A DNA stretch of 64,000 bases, from the NCBI RefSeq assembly GCF_014843845.1, contig NZ_JHQS01000031.1:1-64000 (forward strand). Reading direction: 5' to 3'. This document shows positions 51,138 through 60,383 of this stretch, one piece after another. The translations under genes were made by a program, and so were the position numbers. The DNA is from Mesorhizobium amorphae (lineage in GTDB: Bacteria; Pseudomonadota; Alphaproteobacteria; Rhizobiales; Rhizobiaceae). The first letter of the stretch is position 1; each line of letters starts with the position of its first letter. The notes below the pieces were generated by a model. That model was not told where the DNA came from. It did no database searches and saw only the letters and a list, made by a program, of their open reading frames with translations.

Positions 51138-51509
51138 CTACTCCACGATCTTCCAATACGAATCCTTGCGGGTCACCTTGCCGTCGCGAAACGTGTAGAA
51201 GTCGCAACCCTGGACCTCCTTTTTCACCCCCTCGCGGGTGGTGCCGGTGAGGAGCCATTTCGACATGCCGGTCCCGGCAGCCTCATCGGCAAAATGCTCG
51301 CCATTGCCGTAGTGAACATCGGGCAAGCCTTCAAAGCGGGTTGCCAGTGCTGCTCGTACGTCTGCTTTGCCCTCGAGACGGGAACCCCAGGGCTTGCTCC
51401 CCCTCGGCATCTCCAGGACGCAGTCGTCGGCAAAGCACGCCATGATGCGATCGAGATCGTGGGCGTTGAAGGCTTCGCATAGCTCGGTCAGTGTCGATCG
51501 AATGTCCAT
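51138..51509 (-). CDS. SnoaL-like (NTF2-fold) protein
   Basis: The 123-residue product has ELCEAFNAHDLDRIMACFADDCVLEMPRG at the N-terminus and VQGCDFYTFRDGKVTRKDSYWKI at the C-terminus, the standard ends of the SnoaL/limonene-epoxide-hydrolase-like fold. The enzyme activity cannot be told. It is in the same orientation as the methyltransferase upstream and may be co-transcribed. Confidence 0.87.
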   Translation of the reverse strand: MDIRSTLTELCEAFNAHDLDRIMACFADDCVLEMPRGSKPWGSRLEGKADVRAALATRFEGLPDVHYGNGEHFADEAAGTGMSKWLLTGTTREGVKKEVQGCDFYTFRDGKVTRKDSYWKIVE

Positions 51510-51566
51510 TCGCCCGTCCTCCGTCGCATGACCATTATGTCGGTATCGGCACAGCGATGGAACACG

Positions 51567-52376
51567 TTAGCCTTCGGCTGTCGCCAAATTGGTGCTGAGC
51601 TCGAAAGCGAGTCCCGATCCGTCGGCGTAGGGGTGCAGCACGGGCGCACTTTCGCTCACGATGGCCTCCACGACGCGCTTGCGTTCCTGATCGCCCATGT
51701 CTTTGCCGACAGCACTCATGCCGACCAGCGCCATCGCGTTCAATCGCAGGAAGGGTGCGCCGTCCTGGAAGCGTATGGTGCGCGATATCGTCTCTAACCG
51801 GACGTCGTGGAAGCCGGCGTCCCGGAGCAGCGCCTCTAGCGCGGCCGCGTCGCCAAAGCTGTACCGCTGATCCGCGATGGCGCCCAGGTGGCGCTCCGCC
51901 ACGCGGCGCAGCTCCCGAAAGAACGGGATTTCATCGTCTGATCGCCATGTGGCTACCGCCAGCCTGCCGCCCTTCGCCAGCGCCCGCCGCATCTGCGCTG
52001 CCGCCGCGGGCCTGTCGGGAAAGAACTGCAGTCCCTGCTGGCAGACGACAATGTCGAACTGCTCTCCGTCATGGAGAGGCAGGGCGCTGGCATTGCCTTC
52101 GCGCCAGTCGATGCCCGGTGCCACGGCGCGCGCAACGGCAAGCATATTCGAACTGACGTCGATGCCGACGACGTATCCGGCGTCACCGAGCCGCTCCCTT
52201 GCAACGCGGGCCACTATTCCTGTTCCGCAAGCGATGTCGAGGACACGATCGCCTGGAGACAACTCCACCAATTCGAGAGTCAGTTCGGCCCACGGCTGGA
52301 AGAGAGGGCCTGCGAGCCACCGCTCGTACATCTCCGGGAAACTTGCCTGGCTCATCGCGTAGTTGGGCAGGGGCAT
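51567..52376 (-). CDS. class I SAM-dependent methyltransferase (UbiE-like)
   Basis: The product has about 269 residues. The ATG at 52376 is chosen because GGAGG lies 5 bases before it. Motif I is VLDIACGTGIVARVARE, acidic loop VVGIDVSSNML, motif II FDIVVCQQGLQFFPD, and post-motif GRLAVATWRSDDE. The start PNYAMSQASFPEMYERWL is typical of this subgroup. The substrate is unknown. Confidence 0.87.
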   Translation of the reverse strand: MPLPNYAMSQASFPEMYERWLAGPLFQPWAELTLELVELSPGDRVLDIACGTGIVARVARERLGDAGYVVGIDVSSNMLAVARAVAPGIDWREGNASALPLHDGEQFDIVVCQQGLQFFPDRPAAAAQMRRALAKGGRLAVATWRSDDEIPFFRELRRVAERHLGAIADQRYSFGDAAALEALLRDAGFHDVRLETISRTIRFQDGAPFLRLNAMALVGMSAVGKDMGDQERKRVVEAIVSESAPVLHPYADGSGLAFELSTNLATAEG

Positions 52377-52618
52377 CATTGCCTCCAATGGATCGTTCTG
52401 AGATTGGCATATTTATGCCGACATGCCGCGCCGGAAAGTCCCGGCAAACTGCGGGTTCCGGCTCTCCCGCGCGGCATAATCCGGCACTCGGCATCATATT
52501 TCTGTTCGTGCGCGTTCGACGTCCGAAGTTAGCTCACCAGCGATTGCGCCGGTCAAGGCCGCGGGGCTCCGAGCTCCGCTGCCAAGGCGAGGCGCATCCC
52601 TATGGCTCTGGTCCTTGC

Positions 52619-53191
52619 ATGACCGTCCGCATCATTCCCGCCACCCTGCGCGACCTCTCCTACATCGCCGCCAATCTGCGACCCGAGGACCGCGCCGAGA
52701 TCGACTGTCAGTTGGACAACTGGTCGCCGGCGCTGCTGGCGCTGACGGCGCTGCAGGGCTTTGCCTGTGTCGCCGAGCTCGACGGCAATCCGGAGGCCGG
52801 GTTCGGCGCTGCCGAACAGCGGAGCGGGTTGTGGATCGCCTGGAGCTGGGGCACGCGCCGCATGAAGCGCTGCGTGCCTGGCATCACGCGGTTCTTCCAT
52901 GATGTGCTCGCCCACCAGGTTGCGGCGCGCGGCGCGTGGCGGGTCGAGGCGAGGGCGCTGGCTGAAAACGAATTGGCGCTGCGCTGGCTCGGCCGGCTCG
53001 GCGCCAAGCAACGCTGCCTGCTGCCGGGCTACGGCCGGAACGGCGAAGACTTTTTTCTCTACGACTGGACAAGAACCTCTCAACTCGGGGAAAGCCATGT
53101 GCCTCTTTCAAAAGCCACCGGAACTGAAGCCGCTGCCGCCGACACCGACGGCGCAGGACAAGGACGTGCAGGCGCGCGAAGCCGCGCTTAG
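52619..53191 (+). CDS. phage GNAT-like internal virion protein
   Basis: It begins MTVRIIPATLRDLSYIAANL. The T7 internal-protein-A-like (DUF2833) fold is recognisable in RPEDRAEIDCQ, GFACVAELDGNPEAGFGAAEQ and ITRFFHDVLAHQVAARGAWRVEARALAENELALRWLGRLGA. The natural end is probably near DFFLYDWT. The last 30 or so residues overlap the next gene in another frame. In podoviruses this gene lies among head and tail genes. Confidence 0.72.
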   Translation: MTVRIIPATLRDLSYIAANLRPEDRAEIDCQLDNWSPALLALTALQGFACVAELDGNPEAGFGAAEQRSGLWIAWSWGTRRMKRCVPGITRFFHDVLAHQVAARGAWRVEARALAENELALRWLGRLGAKQRCLLPGYGRNGEDFFLYDWTRTSQLGESHVPLSKATGTEAAAADTDGAGQGRAGARSRA

Positions 53192-53291
53192 GGCTGAGCT
53201 CGAACAGCGCCAGGGCAGCTTGAGCACGGTGAAGACCGACCTTGCGCCCGGCGATCTCACCGGCCGTCGCCGCGTGCTGCTGGGGGTGTGA
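53097..53291 (+). CDS. small phage protein
   Basis: The 64-residue product starts MCLFQKPPELKPLPPTPTAQ, then a coiled-coil-like helix (DKDVQAREAALRAELEQRQG) and TGRRRVLLGV. A Pro-rich start with a Cys at residue 2 and a Gly/Arg end is typical of small conserved podovirus proteins near the portal gene. It overlaps the preceding gene by 95 bp. Confidence 0.65.
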   Translation: MCLFQKPPELKPLPPTPTAQDKDVQAREAALRAELEQRQGSLSTVKTDLAPGDLTGRRRVLLGV

Positions 53292-53406
53292 CCATGACCG
53301 CGATGAAGCGCAGTTTCAGGAAGCGCGTGCTGGCGTGGTGGTACTGGCGGCGACATTCGCGGTTGCTGAAGCGGCGAGGGTGAGGGGCGTTATCACAGAC
53401 GCCTCA

Positions 53407-53569
53407 TTCCGTCGCGCCCCCCTCTGGCCTGCCGGCCATCTCCCCCTCAAGGGGGGAGATCAGATGTCACCTTGGTTTTCGCCAATCTCCAACGCTGAAA
53501 AGGTGGCGGGGCGCCGAAGCTGCCGATCTCCCCCCTTGAGGGGGAGATGTCCGGCAGGACAGAGGGGGG
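53407..53569. repeat. family 1 repeat pair including a 99-bp exact duplicate
   Basis: Bases 53407-53505 are identical, as read, to 58173-58271 (from TTCCGTCGCGCCCCCCTCTG to CTGAAAAGGTG). The inverted arm follows at about 53526-53569. Confidence 0.85.
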
Positions 53570-53593
53570 TGTTCAGGCGCTGCTTGGAAGGCC

Positions 53594-53740
53594 CTACATC
53601 TGCCCGTCCAGCCACTCGCGCAGGGCCTTGTCTTCCTCGCTTTCGGCAACAGGCGGGGTGCGCCGTCTCCAGACGTACCAGAGGGCGGCAAGCACGCCGG
53701 CGGCCCACAGGCCGGCGAACAGGTTTCCGATGAAGTCGAT
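53594..53740 (-). CDS. possible 48-residue membrane miniprotein with unusual start
   Basis: The frame reads IDFIGNLFAGLWAAGVLAAL, then WYVWRRR and an acidic tail ending REWLDGQM, a clear single membrane helix with a basic flank. GGGAGGA sits six bases before an ATC codon, and there is no ATG, GTG or TTG in a good place. Either ATC is the start or the gene is a fragment. Similar small proteins accompany phage structural genes. Confidence 0.35.
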   Translation of the reverse strand: MDFIGNLFAGLWAAGVLAALWYVWRRRTPPVAESEEDKALREWLDGQM

Positions 53741-53845
53741 CTGACGATCCTCCCAAGCCGGCGAATATTAGCACGGCCTTAATGAGGGGGACAGGATCGA
53801 AGTCGTTTCCCCGGCCGCGGCTGCCTGCCGCGCCCGAAGGCCGGA

Positions 53846-54463
53846 TCAGCTTGGTTTGCGGGCGAAGGCCCAGACCATCAGCGGGTATTCCTCGTCGTTG
53901 CTGAGGTCGCGCCACAGGCCATAGGCGCGCACCGGCCCGCCGATATGGGCTCTTGCGCAGGCCTTGTTGCCCCAGCCATGGACCTTGATGTTCGCTTCGG
54001 GAAAACCGCCCTCGACCATCAGCTGCTTCAGGCCGGCAGGGGTCCAGCGATTGTAGTCGTGCGGCCTGGCATGGACCCGAAACAGGAAGGGTGTGGCCAC
54101 CATCGCCCAGCCGCCCGGCCGGGTCATGGCATGGATGTTCTCGGCTGCCGCCAGCGGCCGCTGCACATGTTCCAGCACCTGGTCGGCGATGACGATGGAA
54201 TACTGCTCCTCGGTGCGGTCCTTGCAGATGTCGAAGTCGGGGAAGTCGACCGACGTGTAGTTGGGGCAAATCGCCTTCCAGTAGCGGTTCCAGCCCGGCG
54301 AGATCTCGATCACGTCGGAGGATTTGCGGCCGCCCGCCTGCAGGAACTCGGTGAACGCCTCGATCTGGCGGATGCGCAGCCAGTTGCGCGAATCATAGCC
54401 GATCAGCCGCTTCACGGCGCGTTTGCTTTGGTTTTTCAGGGTACCGGCAAGGCTTGTCGTCAC
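53846..54463 (-). CDS. class I SAM-dependent methyltransferase
   Basis: The product has about 205 residues. GTG 54463 is preceded by GGAGGAGG at ideal spacing. The longer frame to 54844 is antisense to the portal gene. VIEISPGWNRYW is the motif I region, followed by YTSVDFPDFDICKD, YSIVIADQVLEHVQRPLAAAENI (motif II with a catalytic-looking EH), and GGWAMVATPFLFRVH. It resembles methyltransferases of polysaccharide clusters. Its place beside phage genes suggests cargo, perhaps for surface modification. Confidence 0.8.
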   Translation of the reverse strand: MTTSLAGTLKNQSKRAVKRLIGYDSRNWLRIRQIEAFTEFLQAGGRKSSDVIEISPGWNRYWKAICPNYTSVDFPDFDICKDRTEEQYSIVIADQVLEHVQRPLAAAENIHAMTRPGGWAMVATPFLFRVHARPHDYNRWTPAGLKQLMVEGGFPEANIKVHGWGNKACARAHIGGPVRAYGLWRDLSNDEEYPLMVWAFARKPS

Positions 54464-54569
54464 ATCGACCTCCTCCAATGCCCCGCCGCGCTGCCTCCTT
54501 AGCATCGCAAAGCGCAAGAAATTTGACTGCTCGCAAGCAATTGAACGACAGCGAAGAAAGATTGCCACC

Positions 54570-56359
54570 ATGACCGATTCCCGTGCCCGCGATATCCTGT
54601 CGCGCCAGGCCGAACTTGAGAGCGAACGCGCCGAATACGAGCACGTCTGGGAGGCCGTCTCCGAATTCTGCGATCCCGACGCGCCCGATGTCTGGAGCGG
54701 CCGCAGGACCGGCGGCCGGGCTCGCAGGCCGAGCGGCAGGAGCGGCGCGGCGCCCGCGTCTATGCCAACACCATCAACTCGGCCGCCAACCGGCTGGCCG
54801 CCGGGCTCGAAAGCCTGATCATCCCGCAGTCGGAAAAATGGCATGGGCTGACCACCGCCGAGATGAACGACGAGGAGACCGACGAGGAAAAGGAATGGGC
54901 GGAAGCCTTGCGCGATTTCCTGTTTGCGCTGCGCTACTCCGCCAATTCGAATTTCGTGCCGGCAACGCAGGCCTGCCTGCGCAACGTCGTGCGCTACGGC
55001 CCGGCCTATCTCTATGCCGAGGAAGGCTTTGGCTCAACGCTGATCCGCTACGCCTCCATTCCCGTGGTCGAGGGTTATCTCGCGCGCAACCGCTGGGGCC
55101 AGGTCGACACGTTCCATCGCCGCTACGAGCGCACGGCAAGGCAGGCGGCGCAGCTGCTCGGCTACGAAAAACTGCCGGCGCGCATCAAGATGCTGGTCGA
55201 CGACCCCGCCAAATGCGACCAGAAGATATCGCTGATCCAGTGCATAAAGCCGCGCGACGAGCGCCGCATGTATCGCAGCGGCGGCACCAACCAGTATCTC
55301 GATCAGGCCTTCGCTTCCTGGCACGTCATCGAGGACGAGGAGGAGATCGTCAGGGAAAGCGGGTTTCGCACCTTCCCGGTCTCGTGCTTCAACTGGCGCC
55401 GCTACGAGGGCGACGCCTACGGCATCTCGCCGGCCATCGAGGCGCTGACCACCGTGCGCGAGGAAAACGCCGTGCGCCGCTCGGGGCTTCGTGCGCTGCA
55501 GCAGATCACCGATCCGGCGACCGCCTCGAAGGCGAGGCTCGACTATGTGCCGGTGCTCAATCCCGGCGAGAACTATCCCGGCCTGATCGACGACAATGGC
55601 CGGCCGCTGATCGCGCCGATCTCGACCGGCCAGAACCCGACCTATGCCTTCAACTACGCGGCGAGCCGTGCCGAGGAAATCCGCGACATGATGTTCGTCA
55701 ACCTGTTCCAGACGCTGGTGCAGAACCCGCAGATGAGCGCGACCGAGGCGCTGATCCGCCAGGAGGAAAAGGGCGCGCTGCTCGGCCCCTCCGGCTCGAT
55801 CATCCAGGCCGGTTTTGCCACCAATCTCGATCGCGAGCTCGGCATTCTCGAGGACAAGGGGCTGTATGACGAGGACAGCCGCTTCCTGCCGCCGGCGAGC
55901 CTCGCCGGCAAGGCGGTGCGGCCGACCTTCACCGGCCCGCTCGACGTGCTCAGGCGCTCGGCGGAAGCCCGCGATACCATCCAGGTGGTGACGACGGCCA
56001 TGCAGATGGCGCAGTTCGATCCCGGCATCATGGACAATATCGACGCCGACGAGGCGCTGAAGATCGTGCAGAGCGCCGGCCGCAGCCCGCAGCGCATCTT
56101 TCGCCGCAGGCAAGAAGTGGCCGGTCTGCGTGGCGCGAGAGCCAAGGCACAGCAGGCGCAGGCCGGCATGGCGGCGATCGCCACCGCCGGCAAGGTCGCC
56201 AAGGATGCCGTGCCGGCGGCCGTGCAAGCGCGCGACAGCGGCCTGCTCGACAGCCTGCAAGGGCTGATGGGCGGGCAAGGGGCGCCGGTCGACGCAACGG
56301 GCGGTCAGGTCATGGCGGAGACCGGCGCTGGCACCCCGGGCGCGGCAGGCGGCGCATGA
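54570..56359 (+). pseudogene. portal / head-tail connector protein, frameshifted
   Basis: Frame one (from ATG 54570) encodes MTDSRARDILSRQAELESER and reads sensibly to about DVWSG (about 54700). From about 54715 the homologous sequence is in another frame: QAERQERRGARVYANTINSA and on to the stop at 56359 (RYGPAYLYAEEG, FQTLVQNPQMSATEALIRQEEKG, GSPQ-type end). Together about 595 residues match T7/BPP-1-type podovirus portals. No slippery heptamer is evident at the junction, so this looks like a real disabling frameshift or a sequence error. Confidence 0.82.
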
Positions 56360-56676
56360 CCCGGAAACGCTTCGCCCATTCCACGCAGGCCGGCGGCCCG
56401 GCCAGGGCACGAGATGCACTGGCCAAGGCCTATCTCAGGGTCTTCTCCGGCGAGGACGGCGAAATGGTGCTGGCCGATCTCGCGGCAGTGACCGGCTACT
56501 ACCGGCGCCCGTCCTACGGCGAGTGGATGGCACGGACCAAAACGCCGAACGGCTTCGAGCTGCACAGCGCGCTCAGCAACGCGCGGGCCGAGGTGGTGCA
56601 GCACATCATGGGGTTCTTGACGCTGGACGAAGCGCAGATGGTGGCACTGGAGAAGGCGGCGAGGATGGAGGGGTAG
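56356..56676 (+). CDS. Bbp19-like phage protein
   Basis: The 106-residue product has an ATGA overlap with the portal gene. The middle segment (LAKAYLRVFSGEDGEMVLADLAAVTGYYRRPSY) and the end (NARAEVVQHIMGFLTLDEAQMVALEKAA) match the small helical protein that sits next to the portal in Bordetella phage BPP-1-type and related podoviruses. Function is unknown. Confidence 0.78.
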   Translation: MTRKRFAHSTQAGGPARARDALAKAYLRVFSGEDGEMVLADLAAVTGYYRRPSYGEWMARTKTPNGFELHSALSNARAEVVQHIMGFLTLDEAQMVALEKAARMEG

Positions 56677-56695
56677 GTGAGACGCCGAAACTGCC

Positions 56696-56826
56696 TTCCC
56701 TCTCCCCGTTTACGGGGAGAGGATGCCGGCAGGCAGGTGAGGGGCGGCGCCAGCCTCTCAGAACGTCGCGCCGCCCCTCCTACTCCGCCCTTCGGGCACC
56801 TTCTCCCCGTGAACGGGGAGAAGGAA
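56696..56826. repeat. inverted pair of family 2 palindromic repeats
   Basis: CTCTCCCCGTTTACGGGGAG with ATGCCGGCAGGCAGGTGAGG at about 56700-56743, and an inverted, diverged arm at about 56770-56826. Same family as 49404-49573. Confidence 0.75.
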
Positions 56827-56834
56827 GCTAACGA

Positions 56835-57149
56835 TCAATAATCGCCGTTGTAATATCGGTCGTCGCAGGGCGCGGTGTAGATGCGGCCGTAGCGGTCCTG
56901 GTAGCGGCAGAGCTGTTCGCCGCGCCGCTGCGGTGTGGTGGCGCTGCCGACGACCGCGCCCAAAAGGGCGCCGCCGGCGGCGCCGATCACCGTGCTCTCG
57001 GTGTTGCCGCCTATGGCCTGGCCGACGAGAGCGCCGCCGGCGCCGCCGACCAGGGCGCCCGTGGTGGCTCTTTGCTGGCCTTCGGTCTGCGCACACCCTG
57101 CCAGCGCGGCAGTCATGAGCACGGCGGCAATGGCTTTCTTGATGATCAT
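56835..57149 (-). CDS. glycine-zipper lipoprotein (YMGG/17-kDa antigen-like)
   Basis: The 104-residue product has a lipobox in MTAALAGCAQTEG. The glycine zipper (GALVGGAGGALVGQAIGGN, VIGAAGGALLGAVVGSA) spans about 30-75. The tail is Cys/Tyr-rich (CRYQDRYGRIYTAPCDDRYYNGDY). It is predicted to be an outer-membrane-anchored lipoprotein. GGAGA precedes the ATG. It is a host-type gene within the phage region, in the opposite orientation. Confidence 0.88.
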   Translation of the reverse strand: MIIKKAIAAVLMTAALAGCAQTEGQQRATTGALVGGAGGALVGQAIGGNTESTVIGAAGGALLGAVVGSATTPQRRGEQLCRYQDRYGRIYTAPCDDRYYNGDY

Positions 57150-57428
57150 CTGAAGGTCTCCTTTGAAGACGTGGAATTGGTGTTTTGGATCAATGCCTTG
57201 CCAAGTGCTGTCGCATTACGGCGGAACGGCGGCACCGTTGCTCACGAAATGAGACATGGTTTCGCGGCTCTTGAAGATCATGGTCGCCAAACCGGAAACA
57301 CCCTGAGCGAACAGCACGATAACGCCTTGGCTTGAATCAGGTTGCGAGCCGCGCCCGCCCGAGGCGCGCCGGGCGCACGATCAAAATAGCCCCGCCCAGA
57401 AAATTCCACCCAAAAATGGAGAAATGCC
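57150..57428. other. intergenic region
   Basis: It holds the upstream region of the leftward lipoprotein gene and the leader of the phage gene at 57429 (GGAG eight bases before its ATG). No other feature was recognised. Confidence 0.4.
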
Positions 57429-58001
57429 ATGACCCGAGGACTTCCCCGCACACTCGTCCGCGCCGCTGCCCGCGAGGCCGGCCTTGCCCCGCCAAAGCTC
57501 GGCCTCAAAGCCGTGACCACAGGGCAGGGCGGATCATACCGCACCGTCTTCACGTTCGCCGGCATGCAGGTGCCGGTCGCCGATGCGCTGGCCTATGCTG
57601 CCCAAAAGATTTTCGACTTCGCCGACGGCAAGGTGCGCATCAAGGGCGGCACGGCGCGGCTGCAGTTCGCCGTGCTGACCACCCGCGCCTCGACCATCAA
57701 CGACAATGCAGCACTGACCTGGTCGCTGGGCTCGGCGGCTGCGTCGAGCGCCACTCTCGCCGGAACGATGGTCAATGTGCTGGCTTCGACCGGCCGCACG
57801 CTGGACGGGGCGGGTGCGGCGCTTTCGTCTGCCTCGACCGCCGACATCGCGGCTGCAGCGACGCTGGATGGCACGGCGACGCCGGTCGACCTCTGTCTCA
57901 ACCTCGCCTTCGCCACCGGCACCGACATCGACGCCGACGGTACGCTGGCGGTGACCGGCACGATCACGCTGCTGTGGGAGAACTGGGGGGATAATGTCTA
58001 G
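57429..58001 (+). CDS. phage structural hypothetical protein
   Basis: The 190-residue product is Ala/Thr/Ser-rich with beta structure. It contains VTTGQGGSYRTVFTFAGMQVPVAD, TINDNAALTWSLGSAAAS and the closing DLCLNLAFATGTDIDADGTLAVTGTITLLWENWGDN. It resembles small decoration or structural proteins next to capsid genes in Rhizobiales podoviruses. The exact role is unknown. Confidence 0.65.
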   Translation: MTRGLPRTLVRAAAREAGLAPPKLGLKAVTTGQGGSYRTVFTFAGMQVPVADALAYAAQKIFDFADGKVRIKGGTARLQFAVLTTRASTINDNAALTWSLGSAAASSATLAGTMVNVLASTGRTLDGAGAALSSASTADIAAAATLDGTATPVDLCLNLAFATGTDIDADGTLAVTGTITLLWENWGDNV

Positions 58002-58044
58002 CTCCTTGCAAAACGTCGGCGATTGGCGAAAGCGGCGATGACAG

Positions 58045-58271
58045 CCAATCTCCCCCCTCGTGGGGGAGATGTCCGGCAGGACAGAGGGGGGCGCCGTAGA
58101 GCGTCGACCTCTTGCGCCAACCACCCCGCATTTTTGAGGGACAGTGTCCGGTCAAAGAAGCGAACGCTCGTGTTCCGTCGCGCCCCCCTCTGGCCTGCCG
58201 GCCATCTCCCCCTCAAGGGGGGAGATCAGATGTCACCTTGGTTTTCGCCAATCTCCAACGCTGAAAAGGTG
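58045..58271. repeat. two family 1 repeats, one part of the 99-bp exact duplicate
   Basis: One arm is at 58045-58092. The second is at 58173-58271 and identical to 53407-53505. The second ends 28 bp before the scaffold gene start, so it forms that gene's leader. Confidence 0.8.
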
Positions 58272-58299
58272 CTTGAACCCCAACACAAAGGAACATCTC

Positions 58300-59205
58300 A
58301 TGACAGATCTGGCAGACGCCGGGTCCGTGGCCACGCGGCCGGCGGGCAACCCAGTACGGCCACCGGCAAGCGGGGACAACGGGTCCGCCCCGCCTACGGC
58401 CAAAAGTTGGTTTGACGGTCTTTCCGAAGGCAACCGCAAGCTCGCTGAAACCAAGGGCTGGACCAAGCCTGAAAGCCTCGATCGGGTTTTCACATCCTAT
58501 GCGGAGCTGGAGCGGCAGCAGGGCGAAAGCCTGCGCGTTCCGGCCGCGGACGCCTCGAGGGAAGACTGGGACAGGTTCCATGCCCGGCTGCCCGAGGCGA
58601 TGCGTCCGCTCACCTCGTCCGAGAAGGTCGAATACAGGCGCCCGGAAGGGTTGCCCGAAAACTTCGCCTATTCGGACGAGCTCGCCAGCGCCTCCAAGGC
58701 CTGGGCGGTCGAAGCCGGTGCCACGCCGAAGATCGCGCAGGCCTATCACGACAGGTTCGTCGGCTACATGGCCGAGCAGGCGGTGTGCCAGGAGATCGCG
58801 CTTGCCCGCTCGGTGGAAGCCACCCATGACGAGCTGGTCAGGGACTGGGGGCCGACCGACAGCGACGGCTTTCGCCAGAAGCTGGAGGTCGCCAACCGGG
58901 CGATGAAGAAGCTCGGCCTGGTCGACGCCTACAAAGCGAAGGGCATCCTTCTGCCTGACGGAGCGTTGACCGATCCGCAGATCGCCAGGGCCTTCCAGGC
59001 CATCGGCGAAGCGATGTTTACCGAAGACGCGATCGACGGCGGCGCGACCTTGCGGGGAGGCAATCCCTTCAGGCGCAACGCCGCCGGCGACCGCAACATC
59101 TCGGCGATTTCAGCCCTCGTCAAAAGCGACTCAGCCCGCGCCCGGCGGCTGGCACGCGAGGCCGGCGAGAACCCGGACCTCTGGATGCCGAACAACCCTC
59201 TCTAG
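58300..59205 (+). CDS. phage scaffolding (capsid assembly) protein
   Basis: The product has about 301 residues, starting MTDLADAGSVATRPAGNPVR, with the first 40 residues disordered. A helical, charged body follows (WFDGLSEGNRKLAETKGWTKPESLDRVFTSYAELERQQG, LPENFAYSDELASASKAWAVEAG). Its position immediately before the major capsid gene, its length and the Asp/Glu/Lys-rich helices are those of T7-type scaffolds. The start at 58300 follows AAAGGA. Confidence 0.8.
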   Translation: MTDLADAGSVATRPAGNPVRPPASGDNGSAPPTAKSWFDGLSEGNRKLAETKGWTKPESLDRVFTSYAELERQQGESLRVPAADASREDWDRFHARLPEAMRPLTSSEKVEYRRPEGLPENFAYSDELASASKAWAVEAGATPKIAQAYHDRFVGYMAEQAVCQEIALARSVEATHDELVRDWGPTDSDGFRQKLEVANRAMKKLGLVDAYKAKGILLPDGALTDPQIARAFQAIGEAMFTEDAIDGGATLRGGNPFRRNAAGDRNISAISALVKSDSARARRLAREAGENPDLWMPNNPL

Positions 59206-59389
59206 TCCGCTTGGAAACTCTACTCCGGCGGCCATCTGGCGGCGTTTTCTGCGCTTCCGGTGCTCACGGACCTCAAAGTCCGCTGCGCTCCGGTTCTCGA
59301 AACCACCACCACCTGGCTCGCCGGAGCGAGTTTCGAAACGGCCTTTGAAGATCAGCCGCCAATCAACCAACCCTGAAGGAAGAGAAAAA
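59206..59389. other. leader between the scaffold and capsid genes
   Basis: No gene. Short inverted segments (for example TTTCGAAAC near 59330) and AAGGAAGAG just before the capsid ATG were seen. Confidence 0.4.
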
Positions 59390-60379
59390 ATGGCAGACGC
59401 CTATACCCGTATCGCCGACGCGATCGTTCCGTCCGTCTATGCGCAATACTCGTTCGAGGAGCATGTCCAGTCGCTCGAGATCTACCAGGCCGGGATCCTG
59501 TTTTCCGACCCGTCGATCGCTTCGAAACTGTCGATGGGCGGCCGCTCCGTCGACATGCCCGGCTGGAAGGATCTCGGCAACGATCCGTCCGAGCCGGTCA
59601 ATGACGATCCGGCCGATTCGATCGAGATGAAGAAGATCGGCTCGCGCCGCGAGGTCGCCGCCCGCAATGTCCGCGCCCAGGCGTGGGGCGTTCCGGACCT
59701 GACCTCGATCCTGGCCGGCGACGATCCGCAGAAGCTGATCGTCAAGCGCCAGACCGAATACTGGCAGCGCGCCAACAAGCTGACCTTGCTCGGCATCCTG
59801 AAAGGCGTCGTCGCCGACAACATCGCCAACGACGCCGGCGACCTGGTGCGCGTCACCGGCGCTTCCATCGTCGACACCGACATCATCGAGGCCGCCTATC
59901 TGATGGGCGACCGCGCCGACAGGTTCAAGACGATCTGGATGCATTCCAAGCAGATGAAGGCGCTGAAGCTCGCCGACCTCATCGACTACGTGCCGTCGTC
60001 CGAACAGGGCGGGCCGCTCATCCCCTACTATATGGGGCTGCGCTGCGTGGTCGACGACGACATCCCGGTCGCGGCCGGCGTCTACACCGCCTTCATGTTC
60101 AAGGACAAGGCGATCCTGTGGAACGAGCTTCCCGTCAACACCGAGGGCGGACCGCTGGAGTTCGACCGCAAGCCGCGCCAGGGCCATGGCGGCGGCGTCA
60201 CCGAAATGGTCGGCCGCCGGCACTTTGTGCCGCACGTGCCAGGCACCCGCTTCCTCGACGCCGCCTCGGCCGGCGAGTTCGCCACCGATGCCGAACTGGC
60301 GCTGGCGGCGAACTGGGACCGCACCGCATCGAGCGTCAAGAACATGACGTTTATTGCGCTGAAGACGACTGAAGCTTAA
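59390..60379 (+). CDS. major capsid protein
   Basis: The 329-residue product starts MADAYTRIADAIVPSVYAQY, with AAGGAAGAG upstream. It contains SKLSMGGRSVDMPGWKDLGNDPSEPVNDDP, YWQRANKLTLLGILKGVVADN, IWMHSKQMKALKLADLIDYVPSSEQGGPLIPYYMGLRCVVDDDIPV and LAANWDRTASSVKNM, typical of podovirus-type coat proteins with the HK97 fold. The frame is intact. Confidence 0.88.
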   Translation: MADAYTRIADAIVPSVYAQYSFEEHVQSLEIYQAGILFSDPSIASKLSMGGRSVDMPGWKDLGNDPSEPVNDDPADSIEMKKIGSRREVAARNVRAQAWGVPDLTSILAGDDPQKLIVKRQTEYWQRANKLTLLGILKGVVADNIANDAGDLVRVTGASIVDTDIIEAAYLMGDRADRFKTIWMHSKQMKALKLADLIDYVPSSEQGGPLIPYYMGLRCVVDDDIPVAAGVYTAFMFKDKAILWNELPVNTEGGPLEFDRKPRQGHGGGVTEMVGRRHFVPHVPGTRFLDAASAGEFATDAELALAANWDRTASSVKNMTFIALKTTEA

Positions 60380-60383
60380 GCAG

